A DNA stretch of 35,335 bases from an uncultured bacterium (lineage in GTDB: Bacteria > Verrucomicrobiota > Kiritimatiellia > CAIVKH01): assembly GCA_937958885.1 (NCBI GenBank), contig CALGMT010000011.1, forward strand, positions 1 through 35,335. Direction: 5' to 3'. The number at the start of each line of letters is the position of its first letter. Position 1 is the stretch's first letter. The translations under genes were made by a program, and so were the position numbers. The notes beneath the pieces are model-generated. The model worked only from the letters and a program-made list of their open reading frames with translations. It searched no databases and was not told the DNA's origin. Below are positions 24,588-33,033 of the stretch, in pieces.

Positions 24588-25658
24588 CTATACGACCAGC
24601 CGCTCGGCTTCGTCTTCCACCGGAGGCGCGCCCTCGCGGGGGCGGTACCCCATGCGCCTCACCAACTGGCGGACGAGGGCAAGGCGGCGCTCTTCCAACT
24701 CCAAGCCGGAGGCGGTCCCGATATCGATATAGCCGGCGGCCATTCGATCGTGTCCGCCCGCGGTGCCGCCGCGGCCGATGGCGGCGCGCAAAATCCGGCT
24801 GCACCGCGCGCCGCGCCGGCTGCTGCGCAGGGAGACAAACAAACGCCCTGGCAGCTCGGCGGTGCAAAACGACCAGCGCACGCCATCCATTCGCAGCAAC
24901 AAGTCCGCCACCTCGGCCGCCATTTCCGGCTGCTCCACCGCGCTCAAGTGCGTCCACGCGACGTCCTTCAACAATCGCGCCCGCGCGAGGGCCTCCTGCA
25001 ATCGAACGTAGTACCCGCGCACGAGCGGCGCGTGGCGAATGCGCCCGATGATGCGCAAATCCGCCTTTGCGACGAGCGCGAGATAGGCGCGCAAGTCGAC
25101 GGCGGACACCTCGCGCGTCAGATCGAGCGTCTCGGACACGATGGCATAGGCCATGACGGAGGCCAGCCAGCGCGGCGCCTCCAGACCCGCCGCGTCGAGG
25201 TATTCGAGCGCCATCGTGGTGGTGGCGCCCGCCTCGCCGCGGATATCGATATGGGCGCCATCGGCGGTCTGGATGGTCTTGTATTCGTGGTGATCGATCA
25301 CAGCGCGCACGCGCGCGCCGGGCGGGAGGGTGACATTCTTCGACCACGGCGCGGTATCGACCAGGATGCAATCGTGCTCGGCGCTCGGATGCAACCGCAG
25401 TTCCGGCAATCGATGCCAGCGGCATTTGAGCCGGCGCAGGAGTTCCTTGTTTTCCGCGCGCGACACTTCTCCGCTGAATGCGATCTGGCTCTGCACGCCG
25501 AACTGCTTATCGAGCAGCAGATGCAGCGCGGCGGCGGACGCGAGAGCGTCCGGATCGGGAAAGTCGTGCGGCACGATCAGGATGCGGCGTCCGGTCGGAA
25601 TCGCGGCGCGGAGCGACGCGAGCCGAGCGGCGGGCGTTGACGCGTGTTCGTCCATCAT
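24588..25658 (-). CDS. DHH-family phosphoesterase (NrnA-like)
   Basis: A 356-residue DHH/DHHA1 phosphoesterase. Metal-binding motifs are visible: H31-D32 and DPDA (35-38) in VPHDFPDPDA, Asp101 in VDTAP, and the DHH triad D122-H123-H124. A DHHA1-like segment with GGHDRMAAG lies near the C-terminus, where the substrate base is held. Homologues (NrnA, RecJ-like) cut short RNA oligonucleotides or remove the 3' phosphate of pAp. The first motif reads FPDPDA rather than the usual NPDGDA. It is last in the fatty-acid operon, 48 nt after fabF. A pAp phosphatase role would fit, since pAp is the by-product of making holo-acyl carrier protein, but that is inference. Confidence 0.82.
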   Translation of the reverse strand: MMDEHASTPAARLASLRAAIPTGRRILIVPHDFPDPDALASAAALHLLLDKQFGVQSQIAFSGEVSRAENKELLRRLKCRWHRLPELRLHPSAEHDCILVDTAPWSKNVTLPPGARVRAVIDHHEYKTIQTADGAHIDIRGEAGATTTMALEYLDAAGLEAPRWLASVMAYAIVSETLDLTREVSAVDLRAYLALVAKADLRIIGRIRHAPLVRGYYVRLQEALARARLLKDVAWTHLSAVEQPEMAAEVADLLLRMDGVRWSFCTAELPGRLFVSLRSSRRGARCSRILRAAIGRGGTAGGHDRMAAGYIDIGTASGLELEERRLALVRQLVRRMGYRPREGAPPVEDEAERLVV

Positions 25659-25706
25659 CGGGTCCGCCGCATCGACGCGCGCCGCGCATCGCCGCGCGGA
25701 GGGGCC

Positions 25707-26948
25707 TCAAACGGCGGTGAAACAGAGCGAGGCATTGTGCCCGCCGAATCCGAAGGAGTTCTTCAGCGCGGCTTCGATCTTCAACTCGCGCGCCGTGTGC
25801 GGGACGAAGTCGAGGTCGCAGCCTTCGTCCGGGTCGTCGAGATTGATCGTGGGATGCACCACGCCGGCGCGCATCATCAACGCGAGGGCGACGGATTCGA
25901 TGCCGCCGGCGGCACCCAGCCCGTGGCCGATCATGGATTTAGTCGCGCTCAAGGCGAGCTTCTTCGCCGCATCGAGACCAAACGCCGCTTTCACCGCCTG
26001 CACTTCGCAGAGATCGCCGAGTTGCGTGCTGGTGGCGTGCGGGTTGACGTAGGTGATCTGATCGGGCCGGAGTTGAGCATCCGTCATGGCCTGGGTCATC
26101 GCGCGCGCCGCGCCCGCGCCATTCTCATGCGGGGCGGTAATGTGATAGGCATCGCATGTGCGGCCGTAACCGGCGAGTTCGCAGTAGATCTTCGCGCCGC
26201 GCGCCTTCGCGCGCTCGTATTCCTCGAGCACGAGGATGCCGGCGCCTTCGGCGATCACGAATCCGTCGCGCCCGCGATCGAACGGGCGCGAGGCCTTTTC
26301 CGGCTCGTCGTTGCGCGTGCTCAGCGCGCGCATCGCGCAGAACCCGCCGATGCCGAGCTCGCAAATGGAGCCTTCCGCGCCGCCCGCGATCATCACGTCG
26401 GCCTCGCCGTTGCGGATGATTCGCATGGATTCGCCGAGGCAATGCGTGGCCGTGGCGCAAGCGGAGGTGATGCAGAAGTTCGGTCCCTGCAGACCGTATT
26501 CGATCGCGACATAGCCGGGCAGGATGTTCGTGATCATCTGTGGGATCATGAACGGCGAGAACCGCGACGGTCCTTTCGTCGTGAGAATCGCCATCTGCTC
26601 CTGCAGCACTTGCAGGCCGCCGATCCCGGTGCCGATCAGCGCGCCGCAACGGATGGGGTCCTCTTTCGAGAAATCCAACCCTGCATCCGCCACGGCCATT
26701 TTCGTTGCCGCCAGGCCGTAGTGGCAAAACGGGTCCATGCGCCGCTGTTCCTTCTTCGGGATGTAGGCGTCGATGTCGAGTTCGACCACTTCACCCGCGA
26801 TTTGGGAGGTGTAGGGGGAAATGTCGATCGTCTGCACGCGGCGAATGCCGGAACGCCCGGCGACCAGACGATCGAGGAACAGCTTGAGATCCGACCCCAG
26901 CGGCGAAACGACGCCGAGACCCGTTACGACAACACGACGGCGGCTCAT
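25707..26948 (-). CDS. fabF: Beta-ketoacyl-ACP synthase II
   Basis: KAS II (413 residues) performs chain-elongating condensation of acyl and malonyl groups on ACP. The catalytic triad is complete: Cys164 in TSACATATHC, one His in NPHATSTQLGD and another in KSMIGHGLGAAGGIE. The N-terminus RRVVVTGLGVVSPLG and the C-terminal NSFGFGGHNASL are typical. It follows acpP by 66 nt in the same operon, an order shared with E. coli. The KAS II rather than KAS I assignment rests on this linkage and on overall similarity as I recognise it. Confidence 0.95.
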   Translation of the reverse strand: MSRRRVVVTGLGVVSPLGSDLKLFLDRLVAGRSGIRRVQTIDISPYTSQIAGEVVELDIDAYIPKKEQRRMDPFCHYGLAATKMAVADAGLDFSKEDPIRCGALIGTGIGGLQVLQEQMAILTTKGPSRFSPFMIPQMITNILPGYVAIEYGLQGPNFCITSACATATHCLGESMRIIRNGEADVMIAGGAEGSICELGIGGFCAMRALSTRNDEPEKASRPFDRGRDGFVIAEGAGILVLEEYERAKARGAKIYCELAGYGRTCDAYHITAPHENGAGAARAMTQAMTDAQLRPDQITYVNPHATSTQLGDLCEVQAVKAAFGLDAAKKLALSATKSMIGHGLGAAGGIESVALALMMRAGVVHPTINLDDPDEGCDLDFVPHTARELKIEAALKNSFGFGGHNASLCFTAV

Positions 26949-27014
26949 GATGAATACGAAGCGACGGCGCCCGACGGGGCGCCATTCGGCCTTCAGGTCG
27001 CGAGAACCCGCGGC

Positions 27015-27257
27015 TTACTTGTCGCCGAAACCCTTTTCCTTGAGGTAGCTGATGACAGCGCCGACCGTGGTCAATTTCTCGGCGTCCTCGTCCGGAATCT
27101 CAGCGCCGAACTCCTCTTCGAACGCCATGACGAGCTCGACGGTGTCGAGCGAATCGGCGCCAAGGTCGTCGATGAATGAGGCTTCGGGGGTGACTTGCTC
27201 GGCGTTCACACCCAACTGCTCAACGATGATTTCTTTGACTTTATCTTCCAGTGCCAT
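27015..27257 (-). CDS. acpP: Acyl carrier protein
   Basis: An 80-residue acidic protein carrying growing fatty acyl chains. Ser36 in [19 protein letters not shown] is the site of 4'-phosphopantetheine attachment. It has the normal length and ends in the usual helix IV ([13 protein letters not shown]). A strong AAGGAG ribosome binding site precedes the ATG at 27257. It sits between fabG and fabF, as in most bacteria. Confidence 0.97.
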   Translation of the reverse strand: MALEDKVKEIIVEQLGVNAEQVTPEASFIDDLGADSLDTVELVMAFEEEFGAEIPDEDAEKLTTVGAVISYLKEKGFGDK

Positions 27258-27278
27258 GGTCCTTCTCCTTCGTCTTGT

Positions 27279-28022
27279 TCACATTACCATTCCGCCGCAC
27301 ACCTGGATCACCTGACCGGTGATGTACGCCGCATCGTCGCTCGCAAGAAACGAAGCGGTCGCAGCGACATCTTCGGGCGTACCGTAGCGGGCGAGCGGGA
27401 TTTGCTCCAGCATCTTCTTCTGCAAGTCGTCGTTTAGTTTCTCGGTCATCCGCGTGGTGATGAACCCCGGCGCGATGGCGTTGGCGCGGACCCCGCGCGA
27501 GGCGAGCTCCTTCGCAATGCTCTTGGTGAAGGCGATGATGCCGGCCTTCGACGCCGCATAGTTCGCCTGGCCCGGGTTGCCGATCAGGCCGATGATCGAG
27601 GACACGTTCACGATGGCGCCGGACCGCTGCTTCATCATCGGCCGCGCGGCCGCCTTCGTGAAGAGAAAGGTGCTGCGCAGGTTCACCGCCATGACTTCGT
27701 CCCAGTCGGCGGCGGACATGCGGATGAGCAGACCGTCTTTCGTGACGCCCGCGTTGTTGACCAGGATGTCGATCCGGCCCCAGGCCTGCTCGACCGCGGC
27801 GACCGATGTCTGGATGGCGTCCGGCTCCTTCGAATCGACCTGGTGGATCGAGACGCGGCGGCCGTGCGCGGCGACCGCGTCGGCGGTTTCCTGGAGGCGT
27901 TCGGCGTTCTGGCCGAAACAGGCGACATCCGCGCCGTCGGCGGCGAGGCGAACGGCGACCGCGCGGCCGATGCCGCCGCTGGCGCCCGTCACAATCGCAG
28001 TTTTTCCGTCCAATTTACCCAT
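27279..28022 (-). CDS. fabG: 3-oxoacyl-ACP reductase
   Basis: NADPH-dependent reductase of fatty acid synthesis (247 residues), short-chain dehydrogenase fold. The cofactor loop is TGASGGIGR (12-20), then NNAG (89-92), Ser141/142, Tyr155 and Lys159 (YAASK) as catalytic residues. The C-terminus GQVIQVCGGMVM matches FabG. I chose the ATG at 28022 (MGKLDGKTAIVTG), which gives the family length; the frame is open back to 28130, with another in-frame ATG at 28055. acpP follows 21 nt downstream. Confidence 0.95.
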   Translation of the reverse strand: MGKLDGKTAIVTGASGGIGRAVAVRLAADGADVACFGQNAERLQETADAVAAHGRRVSIHQVDSKEPDAIQTSVAAVEQAWGRIDILVNNAGVTKDGLLIRMSAADWDEVMAVNLRSTFLFTKAAARPMMKQRSGAIVNVSSIIGLIGNPGQANYAASKAGIIAFTKSIAKELASRGVRANAIAPGFITTRMTEKLNDDLQKKMLEQIPLARYGTPEDVAATASFLASDDAAYITGQVIQVCGGMVM

Positions 28023-28071
28023 GGAAATTCGTACCGCCCCGCCTGATTGCGCCATCGGCGCACCGCCGGAA

Positions 28072-28980
28072 TCAACCGCCCTGCAATCCTGAAAGATCTT
28101 GTATGCTATGGAGGCGCGCGCCCTTGTCAACTCGTTTGACCAGCCCGGAAAGCACCTTGCCGGGCCCGCATTCGAGATAGCCGTCGGCCCCTTCGGCCTT
28201 CATGGCCTCGATGCTCTCGTACCAGCGGACGGGGGAATAGACCTGTGCGACCATCAGCCGCCGAATTTCGTCCGGCGTCGTGTGCGGAGCGGCGGTGACG
28301 TTGGAATAGACCGGGAACGCCGGCGCCTCAAACGACATGCCGGTTAGCGCCTCGTGCAGGCGATCCGCCGCCCCGCGCATCAGCGTGGAATGAAAGGCGC
28401 CGGCGACATTGAGCCGGATCGCCTTGCGGATGCCGATCTCGCGGGCGAGCGCTTCGGCCTTGTCCACGCCCTCGATCGGACCGCTCAACACGATTTGCTC
28501 ATGCGAGTTCAGGTTAGCTTTTTCCAACCCGGTCTCTGCGCACAGGCGGTCGAGCTGATCCGAAGACGCGCCGATGATGCTGATCATGCCGCCCGGACGC
28601 TCGCGACAGGCCTCGGTCATGAAGCGCCCGCGCGCTTCGAGCACCTTGAGCGTATCCTCAAACCCGACGACGCCCGCGAGGTGGAGCGCGGTCCATTCGC
28701 CGGAACTCAAGCCGGCGGCGAACGCGAAGGTCCAGTCGGGGTGGCGCTGTTTCCACGCGACCCACGCGGCGACGCTGTGCACAAAAATCGCGGGCTGCGC
28801 GTGCGCCGAAATCGTGAGCGTTTCGATCGGCCCATCGAAGCTGATCGCCGCGAGATCGTAGCCGAGCACCGCTGCAGCGCGGTCGTACAGCTCGCGACAT
28901 GCGGGGATTTGTTCGGCCAGCTCGCGGCCCATGCCGACGAACTGCGCGCCTTGTCCGGGAAATAGCAGGGCGTTCTTCAT
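28072..28980 (-). CDS. fabD: Malonyl-CoA:ACP transacylase
   Basis: Transfers malonyl from CoA to ACP (302 residues). FPGQGAQ (7-13) and the nucleophile elbow AGLSSGEWTAL are present, with Ser92 in the normal position. His197 lies in AGAFHSTLM, and Arg119 is in ARGRFM. The elbow is odd: E. coli has GHSLGE, whereas here the preceding His is Leu and the following Leu is Ser. The start is the ATG at 28980, which shares one base with the fabH stop (TGATG), implying coupled translation. The frame is open to 29007 but family similarity begins at MKNALLFPGQG. Confidence 0.94.
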   Translation of the reverse strand: MKNALLFPGQGAQFVGMGRELAEQIPACRELYDRAAAVLGYDLAAISFDGPIETLTISAHAQPAIFVHSVAAWVAWKQRHPDWTFAFAAGLSSGEWTALHLAGVVGFEDTLKVLEARGRFMTEACRERPGGMISIIGASSDQLDRLCAETGLEKANLNSHEQIVLSGPIEGVDKAEALAREIGIRKAIRLNVAGAFHSTLMRGAADRLHEALTGMSFEAPAFPVYSNVTAAPHTTPDEIRRLMVAQVYSPVRWYESIEAMKAEGADGYLECGPGKVLSGLVKRVDKGARLHSIQDLSGLQGG

Positions 28981-29996
28981 CACCACTCCAACACGGTTGC
29001 GCCCCACGTGAAGCCTCCGCCAAAGGCCACGAGCAGGACGCGGTTGCCGCGCTGCAGACGGCCCATCCGATGGGCCTCATCCAGCGCGATAATGACCGAC
29101 GCGGCGGAGGTGTTGCCGTAGCGGTCAAGGTTCACGTAGTACTTTTCGGGCGCGCCGCCGAGCCGCTCGCCAATCGCGCTGACGATGCGCTGGTTGGCCT
29201 GGTGCGGGATGATCAGGTCCAGATCGTCCACCGTCAGTCCGGCCCGGTCCAGCGCGCGGCGCGCGACGTCCGTCATGCAGGTGACCGCGTGCTTGAACAC
29301 ATCGCGGCCTTCCATCTTCATGTAGTGCAGGCCCTGCGCGATCGTTTCCGCGCTGGTCGGGTGGCGGCTGCCGCCGCCGGGCAGCTTGAGCAGATCCGAC
29401 AAGGTGCCATCCGAGCGCATGACCGACGCGAGAATGCCATTGCGGCCCGGCACCGACTGTACGACCGCCGCGCCCGCGCCGTCGCCGAACAACACGCACA
29501 GCGAACGGTCCGACCAGTCCGTGATGCACGAGATTTTTTCCGCGCCGATCACGAGCACAGTGCGGGCGGAGCCGGTGCCGATGTATTGCCGCGCGATATC
29601 GAGCCCATACACGAACCCCGAACAGGCGGCTTCGATATCGAAACAAAACGCGTTCTTCGCCCCGATCTTCGCCTGCACGAAACAGGCGGTGTTCGGAAAA
29701 CCCATATCCGGCGTGATCGTCGCGACGACAATGAGGTCCACGTCTTCCGCGGCGACGCCCGCATTCGCGAGCGCGCGGCGCGCGGCCTCGGCGCCCATGT
29801 CGGAGGTGGCCTCGTCCGGCTCGGCGATGTGGCGCTCGCGGATGCCGGTGCGGGTCAAAATCCACTCGTCGGTCGTATCGACCATCTTTTCCAAATCGGC
29901 GTTGGTCAGCACGCGCGACGGCACATACGAGCCGGTGGCGACAATACTGGCGCGGGGGATGCCCGCGAAGGTGGCGTTGGATAGGGCTGCGCTCAC
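28980..29996 (-). CDS. fabH: Beta-ketoacyl-ACP synthase III
   Basis: KAS III starts fatty acid synthesis by condensing acetyl-CoA with malonyl-ACP (338 residues). The triad is Cys125 (EAACSGFVYG), His265 (IPHQANQR) and Asn295 (RYGNTSAAS), and the C-terminal AFGGGFTWG is typical. The open frame runs far upstream over plsX, but the real start is the GTG at 29996, whose GTGA overlaps the plsX stop codon; AAGGAAG lies 7 nt upstream. The short N-terminal extension MSAALSNATFAGIPRAS is slightly longer than in E. coli. It is translationally coupled at both ends. Confidence 0.95.
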   Translation of the reverse strand: MSAALSNATFAGIPRASIVATGSYVPSRVLTNADLEKMVDTTDEWILTRTGIRERHIAEPDEATSDMGAEAARRALANAGVAAEDVDLIVVATITPDMGFPNTACFVQAKIGAKNAFCFDIEAACSGFVYGLDIARQYIGTGSARTVLVIGAEKISCITDWSDRSLCVLFGDGAGAAVVQSVPGRNGILASVMRSDGTLSDLLKLPGGGSRHPTSAETIAQGLHYMKMEGRDVFKHAVTCMTDVARRALDRAGLTVDDLDLIIPHQANQRIVSAIGERLGGAPEKYYVNLDRYGNTSAASVIIALDEAHRMGRLQRGNRVLLVAFGGGFTWGATVLEW

Positions 29997-31039
29997 GACA
30001 CGGCTTCCTTCGGGGCGCCCGTCGTTGCGGCGGCAAAATGGGCGTCCGCTTTGTTGATTTCCTCGACGATCAGGTGGTTGATGTCCTGCTTGACCGCCTC
30101 GGCGGACACGCGAATCCCGTTGAACACGGCCGTGGCATTTGATGAACCGTGACCGATAATGCTGACCCCGCGCACGCCGAGCAGCGGTGCGCCGCCGTAT
30201 TGCGACGGATCGAGCTTCTTCTTCAAATTCATCAGCGCGCCGCGCAGGCACAATGCGCCCATGATGCGAATCGCATTCGCCTTGAACTCGCGTTTCAACC
30301 AGACGCCGACCGCGTGGGCCACGCTTTCGCTGGTCTTCAACACGACGTTGCCGACGAACCCGTCGCACACCACCACATCGATCTCGCCCTCGAACAAATC
30401 GTGGCCCTCGATATTGCCGGCGAAATTCAGGCCCGATTGGCCCAGCAGGCCGAATGCCTCCTTGGTGGTCGAGTTGCCCTTCGCATCTTCCTCTCCGATG
30501 CTCATCAGGCCGATGCGGGGATTGGGGACCTTCATAATTTCCCGCGAATAGACCATGCCCATCACCGCGAATTGCAACAGCATTTCCGGCGTGCAATCCG
30601 TATTCGCCCCCGCATCGAGCAAAACGAAGGGTTTGGTCGGCGACGGAAACACCGTCGCAATCGCGGGCCGCTGAACGCCCTCCAATGTGCGCAGCTTGAG
30701 CTGGCTGGATGCCACCTGGGCGCCGGTGCTGCCCGCGGAAAAGATCGCATCCGCCGCGCCCTCCTTTACGAGGTCCACCGCGCGGTTGATGGAGGAATCC
30801 TTCTTGCGCCGCACTGCCGTCGCCGGGCTTTCGCCCATTTCGACGACCTCGGTGCAATGGCGAATCCGGATTTTCGGATGCGTCAGCCCGTGTCGGCCCA
30901 GTTCCGCCTTCAACCGCGCCTCATCCCCGACGAGGATGATCTCGCTGACGGAAGCCAATTCACGCGCCGCGCGCACCGATCCTTCGACCAGCGCTGCGGG
31001 GGCGTAATCCCCACCCATGGCGTCAACAGCTACACGCAT
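29993..31039 (-). CDS. plsX: Phosphate acyltransferase PlsX
   Basis: PlsX (348 residues) makes acyl-phosphate from acyl-ACP, feeding PlsY in phospholipid synthesis. VAVDAMGGDYAP at the start and VLLDAGANTDCTPEMLLQFA, VVCDGFVGNVVLKTSE and GVSIIGHGSSNATA are hallmark segments. It is 33 nt after rpmF in the order found in E. coli. The ATG at 31039 has no visible Shine-Dalgarno sequence; translation may rely on coupling with rpmF. The C-terminus extends past the family core (HFAAATTGAPKEAVS) and its stop overlaps the fabH start. Confidence 0.96.
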   Translation of the reverse strand: MRVAVDAMGGDYAPAALVEGSVRAARELASVSEIILVGDEARLKAELGRHGLTHPKIRIRHCTEVVEMGESPATAVRRKKDSSINRAVDLVKEGAADAIFSAGSTGAQVASSQLKLRTLEGVQRPAIATVFPSPTKPFVLLDAGANTDCTPEMLLQFAVMGMVYSREIMKVPNPRIGLMSIGEEDAKGNSTTKEAFGLLGQSGLNFAGNIEGHDLFEGEIDVVVCDGFVGNVVLKTSESVAHAVGVWLKREFKANAIRIMGALCLRGALMNLKKKLDPSQYGGAPLLGVRGVSIIGHGSSNATAVFNGIRVSAEAVKQDINHLIVEEINKADAHFAAATTGAPKEAVS

Positions 31040-31072
31040 ATATTGAAAGCGGGACGATCCGCTCCGGCGCGG

Positions 31073-31258
31073 TTATTCGTCGGCGGAAACGGAAATCACC
31101 TGCCGGCCCCGGTACATCCCGGTTACAGGATCCACCCGATGCGGCTGATGCCAGGACCCGGTCTTCGGGTCGCGCGCCGCACCCGCCATCGGCTTCCGAT
31201 GCGAAGCCTGGCGCTGACGGCGTTTCATTTTGGACGTTTTTCTCTTGGGGACACCCAT
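31073..31258 (-). CDS. rpmF: Ribosomal protein L32
   Basis: A 61-residue basic protein of the large ribosomal subunit. MGVPKRKTSKMKRRQR at the start is diagnostic, and HRVDPVTGMYRGRQVI matches the C-terminal part. It has no Cys, so it is the zinc-free form. A GAGGAGAG ribosome binding site precedes the ATG at 31258. Its place between the DUF177 gene and plsX is widely conserved. Confidence 0.96.
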   Translation of the reverse strand: MGVPKRKTSKMKRRQRQASHRKPMAGAARDPKTGSWHQPHRVDPVTGMYRGRQVISVSADE

Positions 31259-31300
31259 GGTCTCTCCTCGTTCGGATCCGCGCCGGCTCTCCCGGCCCGG

Positions 31301-31759
31301 TCAACCGAGCTTCACGTTGTCCAACGCGCCCCACCGGTTGTCGGCGGGAGGCCGGCAGTCGCAAGTCCCTTCGTTCAAATTGATTCCGCACTGGGGGCAC
31401 AGGCCCTTGCAGTCCGGCGAACACAAAGGGAAATGCGGCAACTGAAGCAGAATGTCCTCCCGGATATCCGGCGTGACATCCACTGTTTCGGTCGTTCCCG
31501 AAATTTCGTAAGCGCGTAAGAATGAGGATTCCTCGATGGTTGTCGAGTAAAATTCGGTGCAGCGCCCGCACTGGAGCTCGACCGGCACGCGAACCGCCCC
31601 CTTGACGATCAACTGGCCCGAAACGGCCTGCGCATGCAGTCGGTAGGCGATCGGCGCCTTGGCCCGTATCGCCGGATCGCTCACTTCGAGAATGCTCGCC
31701 GGCTCTTCGCCCTCGAACCACTCGCCTTCCGGCCTCAATTTGGGAACATCAATAATCAT
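31301..31759 (-). CDS. DUF177 / YceD-family protein
   Basis: A 152-residue protein of the YceD (DUF177) family, which is nearly always encoded next to rpmF and is linked to 23S rRNA maturation or large-subunit assembly. Cys residues in LQCGRC and in CSPDCKGLCPQCGINLNEG (about 117-135) are the usual putative zinc site. It ends 42 nt before rpmF. The exact biochemical role is not known. Confidence 0.92.
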   Translation of the reverse strand: MIIDVPKLRPEGEWFEGEEPASILEVSDPAIRAKAPIAYRLHAQAVSGQLIVKGAVRVPVELQCGRCTEFYSTTIEESSFLRAYEISGTTETVDVTPDIREDILLQLPHFPLCSPDCKGLCPQCGINLNEGTCDCRPPADNRWGALDNVKLG

Positions 31760-31787
31760 CTCGGCCCACTCCGGTTCTGATTCCGGG

Positions 31788-32285
31788 TCAACCTTCCCGT
31801 CGACCTTCCGCCAACTTTCGCAACAGCGCGCGCTGGACGATGGCGGGGACCAGCGGGGCGGTGTCGCCGCCGAGTTCCGCGACCTCGCGGACCATCGTGG
31901 AGCTGATGTAGCTGTGCGACTCGGAGGTCATCAAAAACACCGTCTCGATGTCCGGCGCAATTTTCCGGTTCGTCAGCGCCATCTGAAATTCATACTCGAA
32001 ATCCGTGAACGCGCGGAGGCCGCGCACAACGACGCGGCTGCCGCGATTCCGGACATAATTCATCAGCAGGCCGGAGAACGTCTCGACGGTCACGTTTTTC
32101 AGCCCGCGCACCGAGGATTCGACCAGCCGCAGACGGTCCTCCACCTCAAACCACGTCTTCTTCTTGCCCGCCTCGGCCACGGCGACGATCAAATGATCGA
32201 ACACTTTTGCCGCGCGCCGAATCACGTCGAGGTGGCCGAGTGTGATCGGGTCAAAGGTGCCGGGATAAATCGCGGTTCGTTTCAT
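31788..32285 (-). CDS. coaD: Phosphopantetheine adenylyltransferase
   Basis: CoaD (165 residues) makes dephospho-CoA from 4'-phosphopantetheine and ATP, the step before CoA that supplies the ACP arm. YPGTFDPITLGH (7-18) contains the nucleotide-binding T/HxGH-like motif; VVVRGLRAFTDFEYEFQMA and SYISSTMVRE match substrate-binding segments. The start ATG overlaps the rsmD stop by 4 nt (ATGA). Placement in this operon is logical for ACP maturation. Confidence 0.96.
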   Translation of the reverse strand: MKRTAIYPGTFDPITLGHLDVIRRAAKVFDHLIVAVAEAGKKKTWFEVEDRLRLVESSVRGLKNVTVETFSGLLMNYVRNRGSRVVVRGLRAFTDFEYEFQMALTNRKIAPDIETVFLMTSESHSYISSTMVREVAELGGDTAPLVPAIVQRALLRKLAEGRREG

Positions 32286-32845
32286 AACGGGCTAGTCTCG
32301 TTTCGCTGCATCATGCACACGCGGGTGTCGCCGTACGTTCGATCCCAGATCAAGCGCCATCCGGGCTGCGCCGCCGGCGATTCCGCAGCGCTCATCTCGA
32401 AAATCAGCAAGCCACCGGAAACGACGATAGAACCCGACTCCAGGAGGGGCAAGGTCTTTTCCATCCAGCGATGGGTCCCGTCGCGATCGTACGGCGGATC
32501 GGCAAATACGAGATCGAAGGACTCCGCGCCCGCCGCGCGCTTGAGCCACGCCAGCGCATCCGCTTGCGCCACGCGCCCGGCCTCGGGGCACAGCGCCTCG
32601 ACGGTCGCCTTCAGCCGGGCGGCGGTCCGCGCATGCGATTCCACCCAGCAGACATACGCCGCTCCCCGGCTCGCCGCCTCCAATCCAAGCGCGCCTGTGC
32701 CCGCGAACAAATCAAGCACCCGCGCCTCAACCACGCGCGCGCCCAGCGCGGAAAAAATCGCCTGCCGTACCTTGTCCTGCGTGGGCCGAACACCGGGTCC
32801 GGCCTCCAGCCGCCGCCCGCCCAATTGTCCGCCTGTGATGCGCAT
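32282..32845 (-). CDS. rsmD: 16S rRNA (guanine-N2)-methyltransferase RsmD
   Basis: RsmD (187 residues) methylates a guanine (G966 in E. coli) of 16S rRNA. MRITGGQLGGRRL opens the family, PTQDKVRQAIFSAL follows, SAM motif I is DLFAGTGALGLEA (45-57), and the catalytic motif is DPPY (116-119). rsmD-coaD is a very common pair. It is the first gene of the fatty-acid operon. A possible promoter, TTGGAT-18-TAGGAT, ends 6 nt before the ATG, and GGAG motifs are too far or too weak to be sure of a ribosome binding site. Confidence 0.94.
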   Translation of the reverse strand: MRITGGQLGGRRLEAGPGVRPTQDKVRQAIFSALGARVVEARVLDLFAGTGALGLEAASRGAAYVCWVESHARTAARLKATVEALCPEAGRVAQADALAWLKRAAGAESFDLVFADPPYDRDGTHRWMEKTLPLLESGSIVVSGGLLIFEMSAAESPAAQPGWRLIWDRTYGDTRVCMMQRNETSPL

Positions 32846-32851
32846 GGGCGC

Positions 32852-32881
32852 ATCCTACTCCGACTCCTTTTCGCAATCCAA
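32852..32881 (-). promoter_or_regulatory. Putative rsmD operon promoter, possibly leaderless
   Basis: On the - strand, TTGGAT (32876-32881), an 18-nt spacer and TAGGAT (32852-32857) end 6 nt upstream of the rsmD ATG. If real, the operon transcript would begin at or next to the start codon. Confidence 0.35.
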
Positions 32882-32965
32882 GCCTCTCCCCTTCTCGCTA
32901 CGCTTTTCGCGGCGACGCTTTGAATAAACACGATCCCGACACCGTCTCATGTCCAACTAATTGCA

Positions 32966-32983
32966 CCCGCGCGCTTGCGCGGG
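32966..32983. other. Short GC-rich hairpin upstream of lipoprotein genes
   Basis: CCCGCGC-gctt-GCGCGGG forms a perfect 7-bp stem with a 4-nt loop in the 188-nt region between rsmD and the lipoprotein pair. No T run follows. It may be a leader structure of the + strand gene or an insulator between divergent units. Confidence 0.35.
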
Positions 32984-33033
32984 GACGGATGAAAGAGTAG
33001 AAGAAAGAGGTTTTGACCATGAGGAGAATAATC

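Noticed and set aside
25644-27179. 511-codon open frame on the + strand
   Set aside because: Antisense shadow of fabF and acpP.
30149-31519. 456-codon open frame on the + strand
   Set aside because: Antisense shadow spanning plsX, rpmF and DUF177; no signal of its own.
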